From Mesocentrotus franciscanus (lineage: Eukaryota; Echinodermata; Echinoidea; Camarodonta; Strongylocentrotidae): 64,000 nt of DNA. The notes below the pieces were generated by a model. The model was given only the letters and a program-made list of their open reading frames with translations, did no database searches and was not told the origin of the DNA. This document shows, in pieces, positions 22,701-34,857 of the stretch (position 1 is the first letter of the stretch; the number at the start of each line of letters is the position of its first letter). Position numbers and translations under genes: made by a program. Location of the stretch: positions 6,477,710-6,541,709 of the forward strand of contig CP137679.1 of assembly GCA_037976565.1 (NCBI GenBank), given 5' to 3'.

Positions 22701-24265
22701 TTACTCTCATATATGTCACATGCCGAAGCAAGTTGTTTGGGTCTTACTGTTTCAGATTGAATTTAGAGCTGAAAGCGGCATGTACAGGGTTTATCCGGGC
22801 ATTTCAGTGTATAATTGGACAAAAATCATTTTCTACTTTGATGGCTTTTAAAACTATCGTATGACATTTTAACTGAATAATGGCCTACACCAATTTAAAG
22901 CTGAGATGTTATTCTTTACTCTCATATATGTCACATGCCGAAGCAAGTTGTTTGGGTCTTACTGTTTCAGATTGAATTTAGAGCTGAAACCGGCATTTAC
23001 AGGGTTTATCCGCACTATACAGAAAATAATTGGACAAAATGCGTTTTATACTTTGATGGCTTTTAAAACTATCGTATGACATTTTAACTGAATAATGGCC
23101 TACACCAATTTAAAGCTGAGATGTTATTCTTTACTCTCATATATGTCACATGCCGAAGCAAGTTGTTTGGGTCTTACTGTTTCAGATTGAATTTAGAGCT
23201 GAAACCGGCATGTATGGGTTTATCCGGGCATTTCGAGTGTATTGGACAAAAATCATTTTCTACTTTGATGGCTTTTAAAACTATCGTATGACATTTTAAC
23301 TGAATAATGGCCTACACCAATTTAAAGCTGAGATGTTATTCTTTACTCTCATATATGTCACATGCCGAAGCAAGTTGTTTGGGTCTTACTGTTTCAGATT
23401 GAATTTAGAGCTGAAACCGGCATGTCTGGGTTTATCCGGGCATTTCAGAGTATAATTGGACAAAATCATTTTCTACTTTGATGGCTTTTAAAACTATCGT
23501 ATGACATTTTAACTGAATAATGGCCTACACCAATTTAAAGCTGAGATGTTATTCTTTACTCTCATATATGTCACATGCCGAAGCAAGTTGTTTGGGTCTT
23601 ACTGTTTCAGATTGAATTTAGAGCTGAAACCGGCATGTATGGGGTTTATCCGGGCATTTCGAGTGTATAATTGGACAAAAATCATTTTCTACTTTGATGG
23701 CTTTATAACTATCGTATGACCTTTTAAATGAATAATGGCCTATACACCAATTTAAAGCTGAGATGTTATTCTTTACTCTCATATATGTCACATGCCGAAG
23801 CAAGTTGTTTGGGTCTTACTGTTTCAGATTGAATTTAGAGCTGAAACCGGCAAATACAGGGTTTATCCGCACTATACAGAAAATAATTGGACAAAATGCG
23901 TTTTAAACTTTGACGGCTTTTAAAACTATCGTATGACATTTTAACTGAATAATGGCCTACACCAATTTAAAGCTGAGATGTTATTCTTTACTCTCATATA
24001 TGTCACATGCCGAAGCAAGTTGTTTGGGTCTTACTGTTTCAGATTGAATTTAGAGCTGAAACCGTCATGTATGGGGTTTATCCGCACTATACAGAAAATA
24101 ATTGGACAAAATGCGTTATATACTTTGACGGCTTTTAAAACTATCGTATGACATTTTAACTAAATAATGGCCTACACCAATTTAAAGCTGAGATGTTATT
24201 CTTTACTCTCATATATGTCACATGCCGAAGCAAGTTGTTTGGGTCTTACTGTTTCAGATTGAATT
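19794..24265 (-). repeat. ~217-bp satellite, reverse half of foldback, about 20 copies
   Basis: Same family as 1-1150, in the opposite orientation to it. Copies are very similar. The variable block is of type A (CGGGCATTTCGAGTGTAT) or type B (CGCACTATACAAAAATAATT). I read the order from 20030 as A A B A B B A B A A A A B A B A A A B B. The outer end (19794-19870) keeps part of the element terminus (ACGTGTCGGCGGACGGTAAC) and then breaks off. Confidence 0.95.
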
Positions 24266-27200
24266 TAGTTTTAAAAGCCATGAAAGTATAAAATGATTTT
24301 TGTCCAATACACTCGAAATGCCCGGATAAACCCCGTTTATGCCGCTTTAAGCTCTAAATTCAATCTGAAACAGTAAAACCCAAACAACTTGCTTCGGCAT
24401 GTATTATATGAGAGTAAAGATCACACCTTTAAATTGGTGTAGCCATTATTCAGTTAAAATGTCATACGATAGTTTTAAAAGCCATCAAAGTAGAAAATGA
24501 TTTTTGTCCAATACACTCGAAATGCCCGGATAAACCCTGTACATGCCGCTTTCAGCTCTAAATTCAATCTGAAACAGTAAGACCCAAACAACTTGCTTCG
24601 GCATGTGACATATATGAGTAAAGAGTAAGATATCACCTTTAAATTGGTGTAGGCCATTATTCAGTTAAAATGTCATACGATAGTTTTAAAAGCCATCAAA
24701 GTAGAAAATGATTTTGTCCAATACACTCGAAATGCCCGGATAAACCCGTACATGCCGCTTTCAGCTCTAAATTCAATCTGAAACAGTAAGACCCAAACAA
24801 CTTGCTTCGGCATGTGACATATATGAGTAAAGAATAACATCTCAGCTTTAAATTGGTGTAGGCCATTATTCAGTTAAAATGTCATACGATAGTTTTAAAA
24901 GCCATCAAAGTAGAAAATGATTTTTGTCCAATTATACACTCGAAATGCCCGGATAAACCCCGTACATGCCGCTTTCAGCTCTAAATTCAATCTGAAACAG
25001 TAAGACCCAAACAACTTGCTTCGGCATGTGACATATATGAGAGTAAAGAATAAGATATCACCTTTAAATTGGTGTAGGCCATTATTCAGTTAAAATGTCA
25101 TACGATAGTTTTAAAGCCGTCAAAGTAAAAATGATTTTGTCCAATATTTTGTATAGTGCGGATAAACCCTGTATTTCCGGTTTCAGCTCTAAATTCAATC
25201 TGAAACAGTAAGACCCAAACAACTTGCTTCGGCATGTGACATATATGAGAGTAAAGAATAACATCTCAGCTTTAAATTGGTGTAGGCCATTATTCAGTTA
25301 AAATGTCATACGATAGTTTTAAAAGCCATCAAATTTAAAAACGCATTTTGTCCAATTATTTTCTGTATAGTGCGGATAAACCCTGTAAATGCCGGTTTCA
25401 GCTCTAAATTCAATCTGAAACAGTAAGACCCAAACAACTTGCTTCGGCATGTGACATATATGAGAGTAAAGAATAATGTCTCAGCTTTAAATTGGTGTAG
25501 GCCATTATTCAGTTAAAATGTCATACGATAGTTTTAAAAGCCATCAAAGTAGAAAATGATTTTTGTCCAATACACTCGAAATGCCCGGATAAACCCCGTA
25601 CATGCCGCTTTCAGCTCTAAATTCAATCTGAAACAGTAAGACCCAAACAACTTGCTTCGGCATGTGACATATATGAGAGTAAAGTAAGATATCACCTTTA
25701 AATTGGTGTAGGCCATTATTCAGTTAAAATGTCATACGATAGTTTTAAAAGCCATCAAAGTAGAAAATGATTTTGTCCAATACACTCGAAATGCCCGGAT
25801 AAACCCCGTACATGCCGCTTTCAGCTCTAAATTCAATCTGAAACAGTAAGACCCAAACAACTTGCTTCGGCATGTGACATATATGAGAGTAAAGAGTAAG
25901 ATATCACCTTTAAATTGGTGTAGGCCATTATTCAGTTAAAATGTCATACGATAGTTTTAAAAGCCATCAAAGTAGAAAATGATTTTTGTCCAATTATACA
26001 CTCGAAATGCCCGGATAAACCCCGTACATGCCGCTTTCAGCTCTAAATTCAATCTGAAACAGTAAGACCCAAACAACTTGCTTCGGCATGTGACATATAT
26101 GAGAGTAAAGTAAGATATCACCTTTAAATTGGTGTAGGCCATTATTCAGTTAAAATGTCATACGATAGTTTTAAAAGCCGTCAAAGTTTAAAACGCATTT
26201 TGTCCAATTATTTTTGTATAGTGCGGATAAACCCTGTATTTCCGGTTTCAGCTCTAAATTCAATCTGAAACAGTAAGACCCAAACAACTTGCTTCGGCAT
26301 GTGACATATATGAGAGTAAAGAATAATGTCTCAGCTTTAAATTGGTGTAGGCCATTATTCAGTTAAAATGTCATACGATAGTTTTAAAAGCCATCAAAGT
26401 AGAAAATGATTTTTGTCCAATACACTGAAATGCCCGGATAAACCCCGTACATGCCGCTTTCAGCTCTAAATTCAATCTGAAACAGTAAGACCCAAACAAC
26501 TTGCTTCGGCATGTGACATATATGAGTAAAGAGTAAGATATCACCTTTAAATTGGTGTAGGCCATTATTCAGTTAAAATGTCATACGATAGTTTTAAAAG
26601 CCATCAAAGTAGAAAATGATTTTTGTCCAATACACTCGAAATGCCCGGATAAACCCGTACATGCCGCTTTCAGCTCTAAATTCAATCTGAAACAGTAAGA
26701 CCCAAACAACTTGCTTCGGCATGTGACATATATGAGAGTAAAGTAAGATATCACCTTTAAATTGGTGTAGGCCATTATTCAGTTAAAATGTCATACGATA
26801 GTTTTAAAAGCCATCAAAGTTTAAAACGCATTTTGTCCAATTATTTTTGTATAGTGCGGATAAACCCTGTATTTCCCGGTTTCAGCTCTAAATTCAATCT
26901 GAAACAGTAAGACCCAAACAACTTGCTTCGGCATGTGACATATATGAGAGTAAAGAATAATGTCTCAGCTTTAAATTGGTGTAGGCCATTATTCAGTTAA
27001 AATGTCATACGATAGTTTTAAAAGCCATCAAAGTAGAAAATGATTTTTGTCCAATATACACTCGAAATGCCCGGATAAACCCCGTACATGCCGCTTTCAG
27101 CTCTAAATTCAATCTGAAACAGTAAGACCCAAACAACTTGCTTCGGCATGTGACATATATGAGAGTAAAGAGTAAGATATCACCTTTAAATTGGTGTAGG

Positions 27201-27865
27201 CCATTATTCAGTTAAAATGTCATACGATAGTTTTAAAAGCCATCAAAGTAGAAAATGATTTTTGTCCAATACACTCGAAATGCCCGGATAAACCCGTACA
27301 TGCCGCTTTCAGCTCTAAATTCAATCTGAAACAGTAAGACCCAAACAACTTGCTTCGGCATGTGACATATATGAGAGTAAAGAATAACGTCTCAGCTTTA
27401 AATTGGTGTAGGCCATTATTCAGTTAAAATGTCATACGATAGTTTTAAAAGCCATCAAAGTAGAAAATGATTTTTGTCCAATACACTGAAATGCCCGGAT
27501 AAACCCCGTACATGCCGCTTTCAGCTCTAAATTCAATCTGAAACAGTAAGACCCAAACAACTTGCTTCGGCATGTGACATATATGAGAGTAAAGAGTAAG
27601 ATATCACCTTTAAATTGGTGTAGGCCATTATTCAGTTAAAATGTCATACGATAGTTTTAAAAGCCATCAAAGTAGAAAATGATTTTTGTCCAATTATACA
27701 CTCGAAATGCCCGGATAAACCCTGTACATGCCGGTTTCAGCTCTAAATTCAATCTGAAACAGTAAGGCCCAAACAACTTGCTTCGGCATGTGACATATTA
27801 TGAGAGTAAAGAGTAAGATATCAGCTTAAAATGGTGTAGGCCATTATTCAGTTAAAATGTCATAC
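24266..27865 (+). repeat. ~213-bp satellite, forward half of foldback, about 17 copies
   Basis: Orientation flips at about 24266: the reverse-half word GATTGAATTTAG is followed directly by the forward-half word TTTTAAAAGCCATGAAAG. The type A/B variable blocks I read are A A A A B B A A A B A A B A A A A. The ~60-aa frames in each copy (for example 25534-25716) are repeat shadows. Confidence 0.95.
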
Positions 27866-28046
27866 GATAGTTTTTATAACATCCAAATCTATTCTCTTAC
27901 TAATTCTTTTGCCGTTACCGTCCCCGACACGTGCAAATTTTATTTTTCCTTTTCGATTGTACGATTTAGAGACACTATAGGCCCCATTGTTGGTGGCTAA
28001 TCTCCTCCTTATTGGTCGCGGGCTTAATGGTCGCCAGTTTCAATGA
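27866..28046 (+). mobile_element. Terminal segment of the satellite-bearing element
   Basis: Near-identical to 1151-1332. It contains CTATTCTCTTACTAATTC, CGACACGTGCAAATTTTATT and CGCGGGCTTAATGGTCGCCA. It ends where the two copies diverge, after TTTCAATGAGCG. Confidence 0.65.
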
Positions 28047-29912
28047 GCGGTGTACTGTGTATAATATATATAGGCCTATTACAGATTACATTACATTACA
28101 ACCGTACACGTGTGCTAGAACCTGTATACATTTTCTTAGATCTCCATTATAAATTGATCTGAATCATGCGAAAATAAAGTATCATGAGCAGAAGTTGCTT
28201 AGAAGGTTGACTTTATATCATGGGAAGTAGACAACAATTTGCATGAAGTTAAAATTATGCGACGATACCACATTCAGAAGAGGAAGATTACACAAAGTAA
28301 GTGCAAATTGTGGTTCCTTTTTCTTTTTCTTTTTCCTCCTTCGCTTGGCGGTTTCTTCTAGTCTATAAACTCCAGGGGCTCCGACGGCTTCAGCAGGAGC
28401 TCCCGAGCTCCTGGAGGTAGGTTTCCTCCTCCACACATAGCTGCATTCTATCCTGGCTGTGCTGTGTATTAAAAACTGTTCTATTGTCATATTGATTCTT
28501 AACTCCGGGAAGCTCCAACACCGGCGCCGGTTTGGGCTTCAAGATTGATTCTCAACATTTCAAACACCACTGTAGATCTATAGTACTAGGCCTAGATCTA
28601 CAGTCTGTAGTTCTGTACATAACTCAACAGAGTTCACTCAAAATCGGTTCTTTGCGCAATTGATGGAATGATGACACCTAAATAGCAGTAAATACAATCT
28701 TTTCAACTTACCGATGCGATGTTAGAATTAGAAAGAATATTTTGAAAATTCAAATCGAGAGTCTACGTCTAGTGTCAAACTTGCCGATCAGCCGCATCGT
28801 ATTCATTGTGTGCATTTTTAATTTTAGTGTGGAATTGTGTGTAATTGCTGCCTCTCAGCACGTAGTACAGCGCTAGAGGTCAATATGCATTAGCATTGCA
28901 TTGACTGTCTTAGACAAAATAACCGTCTGGTATGGGTCATTCTTTAATAAAACTGACATTTGTTGACATTCCCCATACACAGACGGTACCTACGGCTCGC
29001 ATCACGGGGAGAGATTGAGCGATTGTGACACTTTTGCCGAAACTTTCTCCCACGATTTTGTTTATTTAGATCTAATTTTCTGATTTATAAATCAGATACA
29101 AAAATAGTATGTATTTTGTTCTCCTATGTACAGTTCTCAAAGTTTTATTACCCATTTCAAAATGCGAAATTTACGGACTTACGTATATGAGTTATCCATT
29201 TTTATCTCAGAACCAAGGAAGCGATGCGTTCATGCATTCGAACTGGTAATCTATGACATGACCCGCCCGATATATTTCGGGTCAACCGAAAACAAGCCCA
29301 ATGGCCAATCAGAGCACGTGTTTGATATTGGGCTTATGAATATTCAAACATCACCGGCTCAAGCCGGGCTGACTCATACGTAGCTATTGGACGTTCGAAA
29401 GAAAAAAATGAATATTCATCAACTTAAACCAAGATGGCTGACAACAAATCTTGTTGACTACAAGACTTTCGGATTAATCATTAATATAGGATCTAAATGA
29501 GCAAGCTATCGTAAGTCAAAGTAGATATTTCTTTGTTATTTTGATTTTTAATAAAATTCAGTGTAAAATTGCAGCCAAAGTTCGTTAGCCTCTTATTTGG
29601 GTGGGGTGGTAGCCTCTCTGACTCTTGATCTCTTTAGAGACGGAACTGCAGAAGCGACCATCGCCTGATAGGGTCTGCTCTGCAAACACAATCGCGCCAT
29701 CAAACTTTGGACTAAAATGTAATTTTACTATTTTACTACGTCAACCAAATGGGCGCTAGTTCAGAATCATATCAAACTTTGACCCGTAACGTGGGGATAC
29801 CCTACTAAAACAGACCTAAAAATGAAGTAAATATTCATCTTTTCTTCAAATAATGGCCATGATTTAAAAGTCGTTATGTTTCTGACCTGGATCGTGTCAA
29901 TTTTCTTATCTT
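28047..29912. other. Unique-looking DNA, no gene recognised
   Basis: This stretch is free of the window's tandem repeats and could be ordinary intergenic or intronic host DNA. Frames such as 28218-28490 (lysine run from a T-rich tract) and 29126-29383 have no recognisable motif. Confidence 0.5.
29220..29440 (+). promoter_or_regulatory. Promoter-like cluster (CCAAT box, CACGTG, AP-1-like, YY1-like)
   Basis: Within 140 bp there are a CCAATCAG box (29305), GCACGTGT (29314), TGACTCATAC (about 29370) and AACCAAGATGGCTGAC (about 29425). The last fits both a Kozak-type start and a YY1 site. The ATG opens a frame of only seven codons. No TATA box or downstream gene can be shown before the gap at 29913, so this is a motif-density guess. 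Confidence 0.25.
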
Positions 29913-30412
29913 NNNNNNNNNNNNNNNNNNNNNNNNNNNNNNNNNNNNNNNNNNNNNNNNNNNNNNNNNNNNNNNNNNNNNNNNNNNNNNNNNNNNNNNN
30001 NNNNNNNNNNNNNNNNNNNNNNNNNNNNNNNNNNNNNNNNNNNNNNNNNNNNNNNNNNNNNNNNNNNNNNNNNNNNNNNNNNNNNNNNNNNNNNNNNNNN
30101 NNNNNNNNNNNNNNNNNNNNNNNNNNNNNNNNNNNNNNNNNNNNNNNNNNNNNNNNNNNNNNNNNNNNNNNNNNNNNNNNNNNNNNNNNNNNNNNNNNNN
30201 NNNNNNNNNNNNNNNNNNNNNNNNNNNNNNNNNNNNNNNNNNNNNNNNNNNNNNNNNNNNNNNNNNNNNNNNNNNNNNNNNNNNNNNNNNNNNNNNNNNN
30301 NNNNNNNNNNNNNNNNNNNNNNNNNNNNNNNNNNNNNNNNNNNNNNNNNNNNNNNNNNNNNNNNNNNNNNNNNNNNNNNNNNNNNNNNNNNNNNNNNNNN
30401 NNNNNNNNNNNN
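29913..30412. other. Assembly gap, 500 N
   Basis: Exactly 500 N, marking a contig join. The sequence directly right of it is the interior of a transposon that is complete only in the left contig. Confidence 1.
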
Positions 30413-30962
30413 CAGTCTTCCATGCATTCCTCGGGTGTGACACTGTTTCATTCGCCAGCAGAGAAGAGACTGCCTGGGAAACTTGGAAGTCTTTCCCAGA
30501 GGTGAATGATGCTTTCAGTGAACTCCTGTGCATGCCAAGTAAGCTAGGTCAGTGTAGGATAAATGTTACTGCTAGAGCGATGTGTGGTGCTGATGTACGA
30601 CCGAACCAGTGAAAGCATGGAAGTGAATGATGCCAGGAAACGGCTCTTCGCACAGAAGTCTAGAATCCTGGAAAACATTCCTCCAACCAGCACTCAAGCA
30701 GCACACCAAGCGCACTTGCTACCAGGCCAACTGTTGGAACCAGACATTGGCCAAGAATCCAGAGATGCCAGAGCCATCTGACTGGGGCTGGACAAACGAA
30801 ACAACTGGGTGGCAGCCTCTTTGGACCACTCTTCCGGAGGCATCAACATCGTAATATGAATTGATCCACTGTCGCTTCAAGAAAGGGTGCACTGGACGTT
30901 GCAAATGTGTCAAAGCTGCACTCAAGTGTACTGCACTGTGCTCTTGTTCTGGAGACTGTTAG
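30413..30962 (+). pseudogene. C-terminal part of the Academ-type transposase, second copy
   Basis: The frame begins in the gap with the FHAFLGCDTVSF region. It passes VLMYDRTSESMEVNDARK and SDWGWTNETTGWQPLW and ends with the Cys-rich tail and TAG at 30962. Compared with the left copy it has a short deletion after CDTVS. The codon before YELIHC is TAA where the left copy has TGA, so both copies stop at the same codon. Confidence 0.6.
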
Positions 30963-31085
30963 ATTTTGATCGTTACCATTAGGATATTCATAAGTTGTGG
31001 ACAGTGCTAAATTTATGTGGATATCTATAGCTGTGGTAATGAACAGGTTTTAGATCGTATTTGGAATAGCTTTTTTGGTCTTCTG

Positions 31086-31317
31086 GGCCCAATTTCATAA
31101 AGCTGCTTACCGCGGTAAGCAAATTTTCGTGCTAACTGTAGCAGAAAAATTTCCTTAAGCAGGTTAGCAAGAAAACAAGGCGTCCATCTTGCACGTTCAC
31201 AATGGATTTGCATTGTTACAAAATTCTTTTTTTTGTACTTACGGTTAGCAGCGCTAGGAAGTAGAAACTCGTAAGCACAGAATCGGCCGTTTATAAGCAG
31301 CTCTATGAAATTTGGCC
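31086..31317. mobile_element. Harbinger-like MITE, second copy
   Basis: Starts GGCCCAATTTCATAAAGCTG and ends CTCTATGAAATTTGGCC, flanked by CTG on both sides (31083-31085 and 31318-31320). It is the same nested insertion as at 7741-7970, seen on the opposite strand. Confidence 0.75.
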
Positions 31318-31399
31318 CTGGATAGTCTAAGTGGTGGTACATGGGTCTTTATTATTTTATTAAATAATGACTCCTTAAGTGTCAAAATAGAGGCAAAGC

Positions 31400-32110
31400 T
31401 TTTAAAAAACAAACAAACAAACAAAAATCAATTTTTTGGCCTAATTGGACTTTGACCTCACCTAATTGCAAATTCCTGAGTTCTGGGGATCTCAAAAGTA
31501 TTACCAAATGTATTTGCATCCCCAATTCAGTTGGAAATGACACCTTAAACGTTTTTTCAGGACTATTTGGTTCAAAAGTTAAGCGTGTTTGTACATTTAA
31601 CCTTTTTGGCCTAATTTGACCTTGACCTTGACCTAATTGCAAATCCCTGAGTTTTGGCGATCTCAAAAGTATTACCAAATGAATTGGCATCCCCAATTTA
31701 GTTGGAAATGACACCTTAAATGTTTTTTCAGAACTATTTGGTTTAAAAGTTAAGCGTGTTTGTACATTAGACCTTTTTGGCCTAATTTGACCTTGACCTT
31801 GACCTAATTGCAAATCCCTGAGTTTTGGCGATCTCAAAAGTATTATCAAATGAATTGGCATCCCCAATTTAGTTGGAAATGACACCTTAAACGTTTTCAG
31901 AACTATTTGATTCAAAAGTTAAGCGTGTTTGTACATTAGACCTTTTTGGCCTAATTTGACCTTGACCTTGACCTAATTGCAAATCCCTGAGTTTTGGCGA
32001 TCTCAAAAGTATTATCAAATGAATTGGCATCCCCAATTTAGTTGGAAATGACACCTTAAACGTTTTTCAGGACTATTTGGTTCAAAAGTTAAGCGTGTTT
32101 GTACATTAGA
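31400..32110 (-). repeat. Subterminal ~171-bp repeat x 4, second copy
   Basis: Inverse counterpart of 6945-7640, with the same four units in the same order. The copy number is unchanged between the two haplotype-like copies. Confidence 0.85.
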
Positions 32111-32367
32111 CCAAGCGGATTGGCGGCCATTTTGGATTTGACCTCTCAGGGTCATCAGAGGTCAAATCTGACTTCCTCCACATCTGAAAATAAATCTTAT
32201 GGTGAAACCTAACTATGCTAGAAGTTTCATGCTTTTCTCAAAAAGTGCACAATGTTCTTGCTAAGCCGCTGCACTAATAAGCTACCGGAAGTTTTTCTTT
32301 TTATTCCTGTCGTAGGTTGATATGATACACTGGTTAGCCGCCTTCGCGCTCCTCCCCGATGCCCGCA

Positions 32368-32580
32368 GCATTTGGTCCAGTGTGTTGCCACGAAGGACAC
32401 AGGTTTCGACAATGACGAACAGCCAAATAATTCTAGAACGCGGCTAGTATTTAACAAGCATGCCAGGAATATATGCCGCAGAATCGGGGGTCGTTCATTG
32501 GATCATTCGGGCTTCGCGCACGAGCGACACGAGCTGTTTCCTAGTGATGCCGATGGAATACATCTTTTTGGCAGGAAATG
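32368..32580 (+). pseudogene. Possible SGNH/GDSL-hydrolase-like fragment, second copy
   Basis: Same frame as 6476-6690 (NKHARNICRRIGGRSLDHS, ADGIHLFGR), read on the plus strand. Assignment is weak for the same reasons. Confidence 0.25.
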
Positions 32581-32907
32581 ACTTAATTGTTCCTTCAAAG
32601 CCTTATTCGCGAGTCGACGAACGTTGGAAAGACTGCATTCCAGTTTTTTGTTGTGGTTCATTCTAATTTGTTATTAAATTATTTGTAGACTGTTTTCATG
32701 AGCTTGGTTTCGCCCGCGTTTATAACGGCGTCTGTTATTTAATATTGTTTTTGGTTTTAGAATTTATTTATGTTATTGTTAAAACGAAAGATATTTGTTC
32801 ACGATTAATTTTGTTAATGGGCCTATTTGCTCAAGCCTCAAATCGCTAAAAGGTATATAGTTAAATGAAATTAACCAATTAGGCGATGGGTTGAGATTAA
32901 TATGTTA

Positions 32908-32948
32908 AGCTCATATTTGGTGGGGTTGTTATATTATGGCATAATATG
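32908..32948 (+). repeat. 5' target-site duplication of the RLE element
   Basis: The segment AGCTCATATTTGGTGGGGTT... ending GGCATAATATG recurs at 38134-38176, where it carries two extra bases (AT). The pair brackets the whole retrotransposon. Confidence 0.8.
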
Positions 32949-33226
32949 CCTGGGAATGGCGCTGGTAGCTTGGTAAGCACACCACTGCAAATCTCTGCAA
33001 TTTTGCTATCGGCAGCCCCCCACAGATCGTTATTTGTGCTGTTACTGATATATTAATATCATCTGTAGTCTTGTGATCATATATTATTTCGTTTGGTGAC
33101 TTATATGTGAACCTGGAGCCCTGAAAAGATAAGGTACGTTTATCATATATCTTCACTCTCGATATATCGGAACTCTCGATTTTTCCTACCCTACAACTAC
33201 CGGCGACGAATCACCTAACAACCTCA

Positions 33227-33440
33227 ATGCCTCCATACGTGCTCATTGGGTCGTTATTATTGTTTTTCACATTCCAGGCTAATTGTCTGAGATTCAACGT
33301 CCCAAATCTGAGGGCCACTGAATGGCAACCCCACAATGCCGCGATAAAAGACCGTTTAACATTGCTACACCACGATCTTGGTGCCGGTATTGTTACCCCA
33401 AAGTCCGCAGCTGACGACCTAACGAGCATCCTGACAGATA
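33227..33440 (+). pseudogene. 5' coding piece of the RLE retrotransposon
   Basis: Starts at a Met with a hydrophobic stretch (MPPYVLIGSLLLFFTF) and continues through HNAAIKDRLTLLHHDLG to the foldback insertion. It is probably the upstream part of the element protein. The downstream frame is offset, so the junction cannot be read as one ORF. Confidence 0.4.
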
Positions 33441-34857
33441 GTCAGGTGGCTTAGTGAATTATCGTTACTTCCCGGATAAAAGCACCATTTTCGGTACAGG
33501 GCTTCCTTAGGACCTTCTAAACGATATTAGGCTAGGAGCCCCCGGCAAAATTTTTTATTTAAGGGTGTGGGGCGGGGGCGTCATTCTGGAGCCCCCAAAT
33601 GATTTTATAACATTGATTTGTTGTTGTACAAATGCCATTTTTGGTACAGGGCTTCCTTAGGACCTACTGAACGATATTAGTAGGAGCCCCGGCAAGAATA
33701 TCATATAAGGGTGTGAGGCGGGGCGTCGCCTCGTAGACCCCAAATAATTTAGAAGGTAATATAACATTTATTTGTTGTTGTACAAATGCCATTTTTGGTA
33801 CAGGGCTTCCTTAGGACCTACTGAACGATATTAGGGTAGGAGCCCCCGGCAAGAATATCATATAAGGGTGTGAGGCAGGGGCGTCGCCTCGTAGCCCCCA
33901 AATAATTTAGAAGGTAATATAACATTTATTTGGTGTTGTACAAATGCCATTTTGGGTACAGGGCTTCATTAAGACCTACTGAACGATATTAGGGTAGGAG
34001 CCCCCGGCAAGAATATCATATAAGGGTGTGGGACAGGGGCGTCGCCTCGTAGTCCACAACTAATTTGTAAGGTAATATAACATTGAGTTTTTGTTGTACA
34101 AACGCCATGGTGCCCCCAATCACACATATATAAATATTTATGCCGGGGCTCCTACCCTACCATCATTCAGCAGGTCCTGAGGAAGCCCTGTACCAAAAAT
34201 GGCGTTTGTACAACAACAACTCAATGTTATATTACCTTACAAATTAGTTGTGGACTACGAGGCGACGCCCTGTCTCATGATATTCTTGCCGGGGGCTCCT
34301 ACCCTAATATCGTTCAGTGGGTCCTGAGGAAGCCCTGTACCAAAAATGGCATTTGTACAACAACAAATAAATGTTATATTACCTTCTAAATAATTTGGGG
34401 GCTACGAAGCGACGCCCCCGCCCAACACCCTTATATTATTCTTGACGGGGCTCCTACCCTAATATCGTTCAGTAGGTCATAAGGAAGCCCTGTACCAAAA
34501 TGGCATTTGCACAACAACAAAGAAATGTTATATTACCTTCTAAATTATTTGGGGCTACGAGGCGACGCCCCGCCTCACACCCTTATATGATATTCGGGGG
34601 CTCCTACTCTAATATCGTTAAGTAGGTCCTAAGGAAGCCCTGTACCAAAATGGCATTTGTACAACAACAAATCAATGTTATAAAATCAATTGGGGGCTCC
34701 AAAGACGCCCCCGCCCCCACACCCTTAAATTGAATTTTTTGCTGGGGGCTCCTAGCCTAATATCGTTCAGTAGGTCCTAAAGAAGCCGTGTACCAAAAAT
34801 GGTGCTTTTATCCGGCAAGTAACGATAATCGATAAATTTGACGCTAAGCCACCTGAC
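33441..34857. mobile_element. Foldback element with TA duplication, second copy
   Basis: Ends GTCAGGTGGCTTAG (33441) and CTAAGCCACCTGAC (34857), with TA outside each end (33439-33440 and 34858-34859). Internal ~157-bp units are head-to-head around 34150. It is 1417 bp against 1432 bp in the left copy. The difference comes from small indels in the repeat units. Confidence 0.8.

Larger units (their letters stand above)
30413..32276. mobile_element. Academ-like transposon, partial second copy cut by gap
   Basis: Reverse-complement counterpart of 6781-8649, with the same subterminal repeats and the same nested MITE. The element end TAGTGCAGCGG (reverse complement) lies at 32276 with the same ATA/TAT flank. 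The missing part would correspond to 8650-13297 of the left contig. Confidence 0.75.

Noticed and set aside
24475..26775. Series of ~60-aa frames starting MAYTNLKVISY
   Set aside because: One per satellite monomer, each ended by the next unit; the period is not a multiple of three.
29767..30533. Long frames crossing the second N gap
   Set aside because: The 500 N carry no stop codons, so the frames are artefacts.
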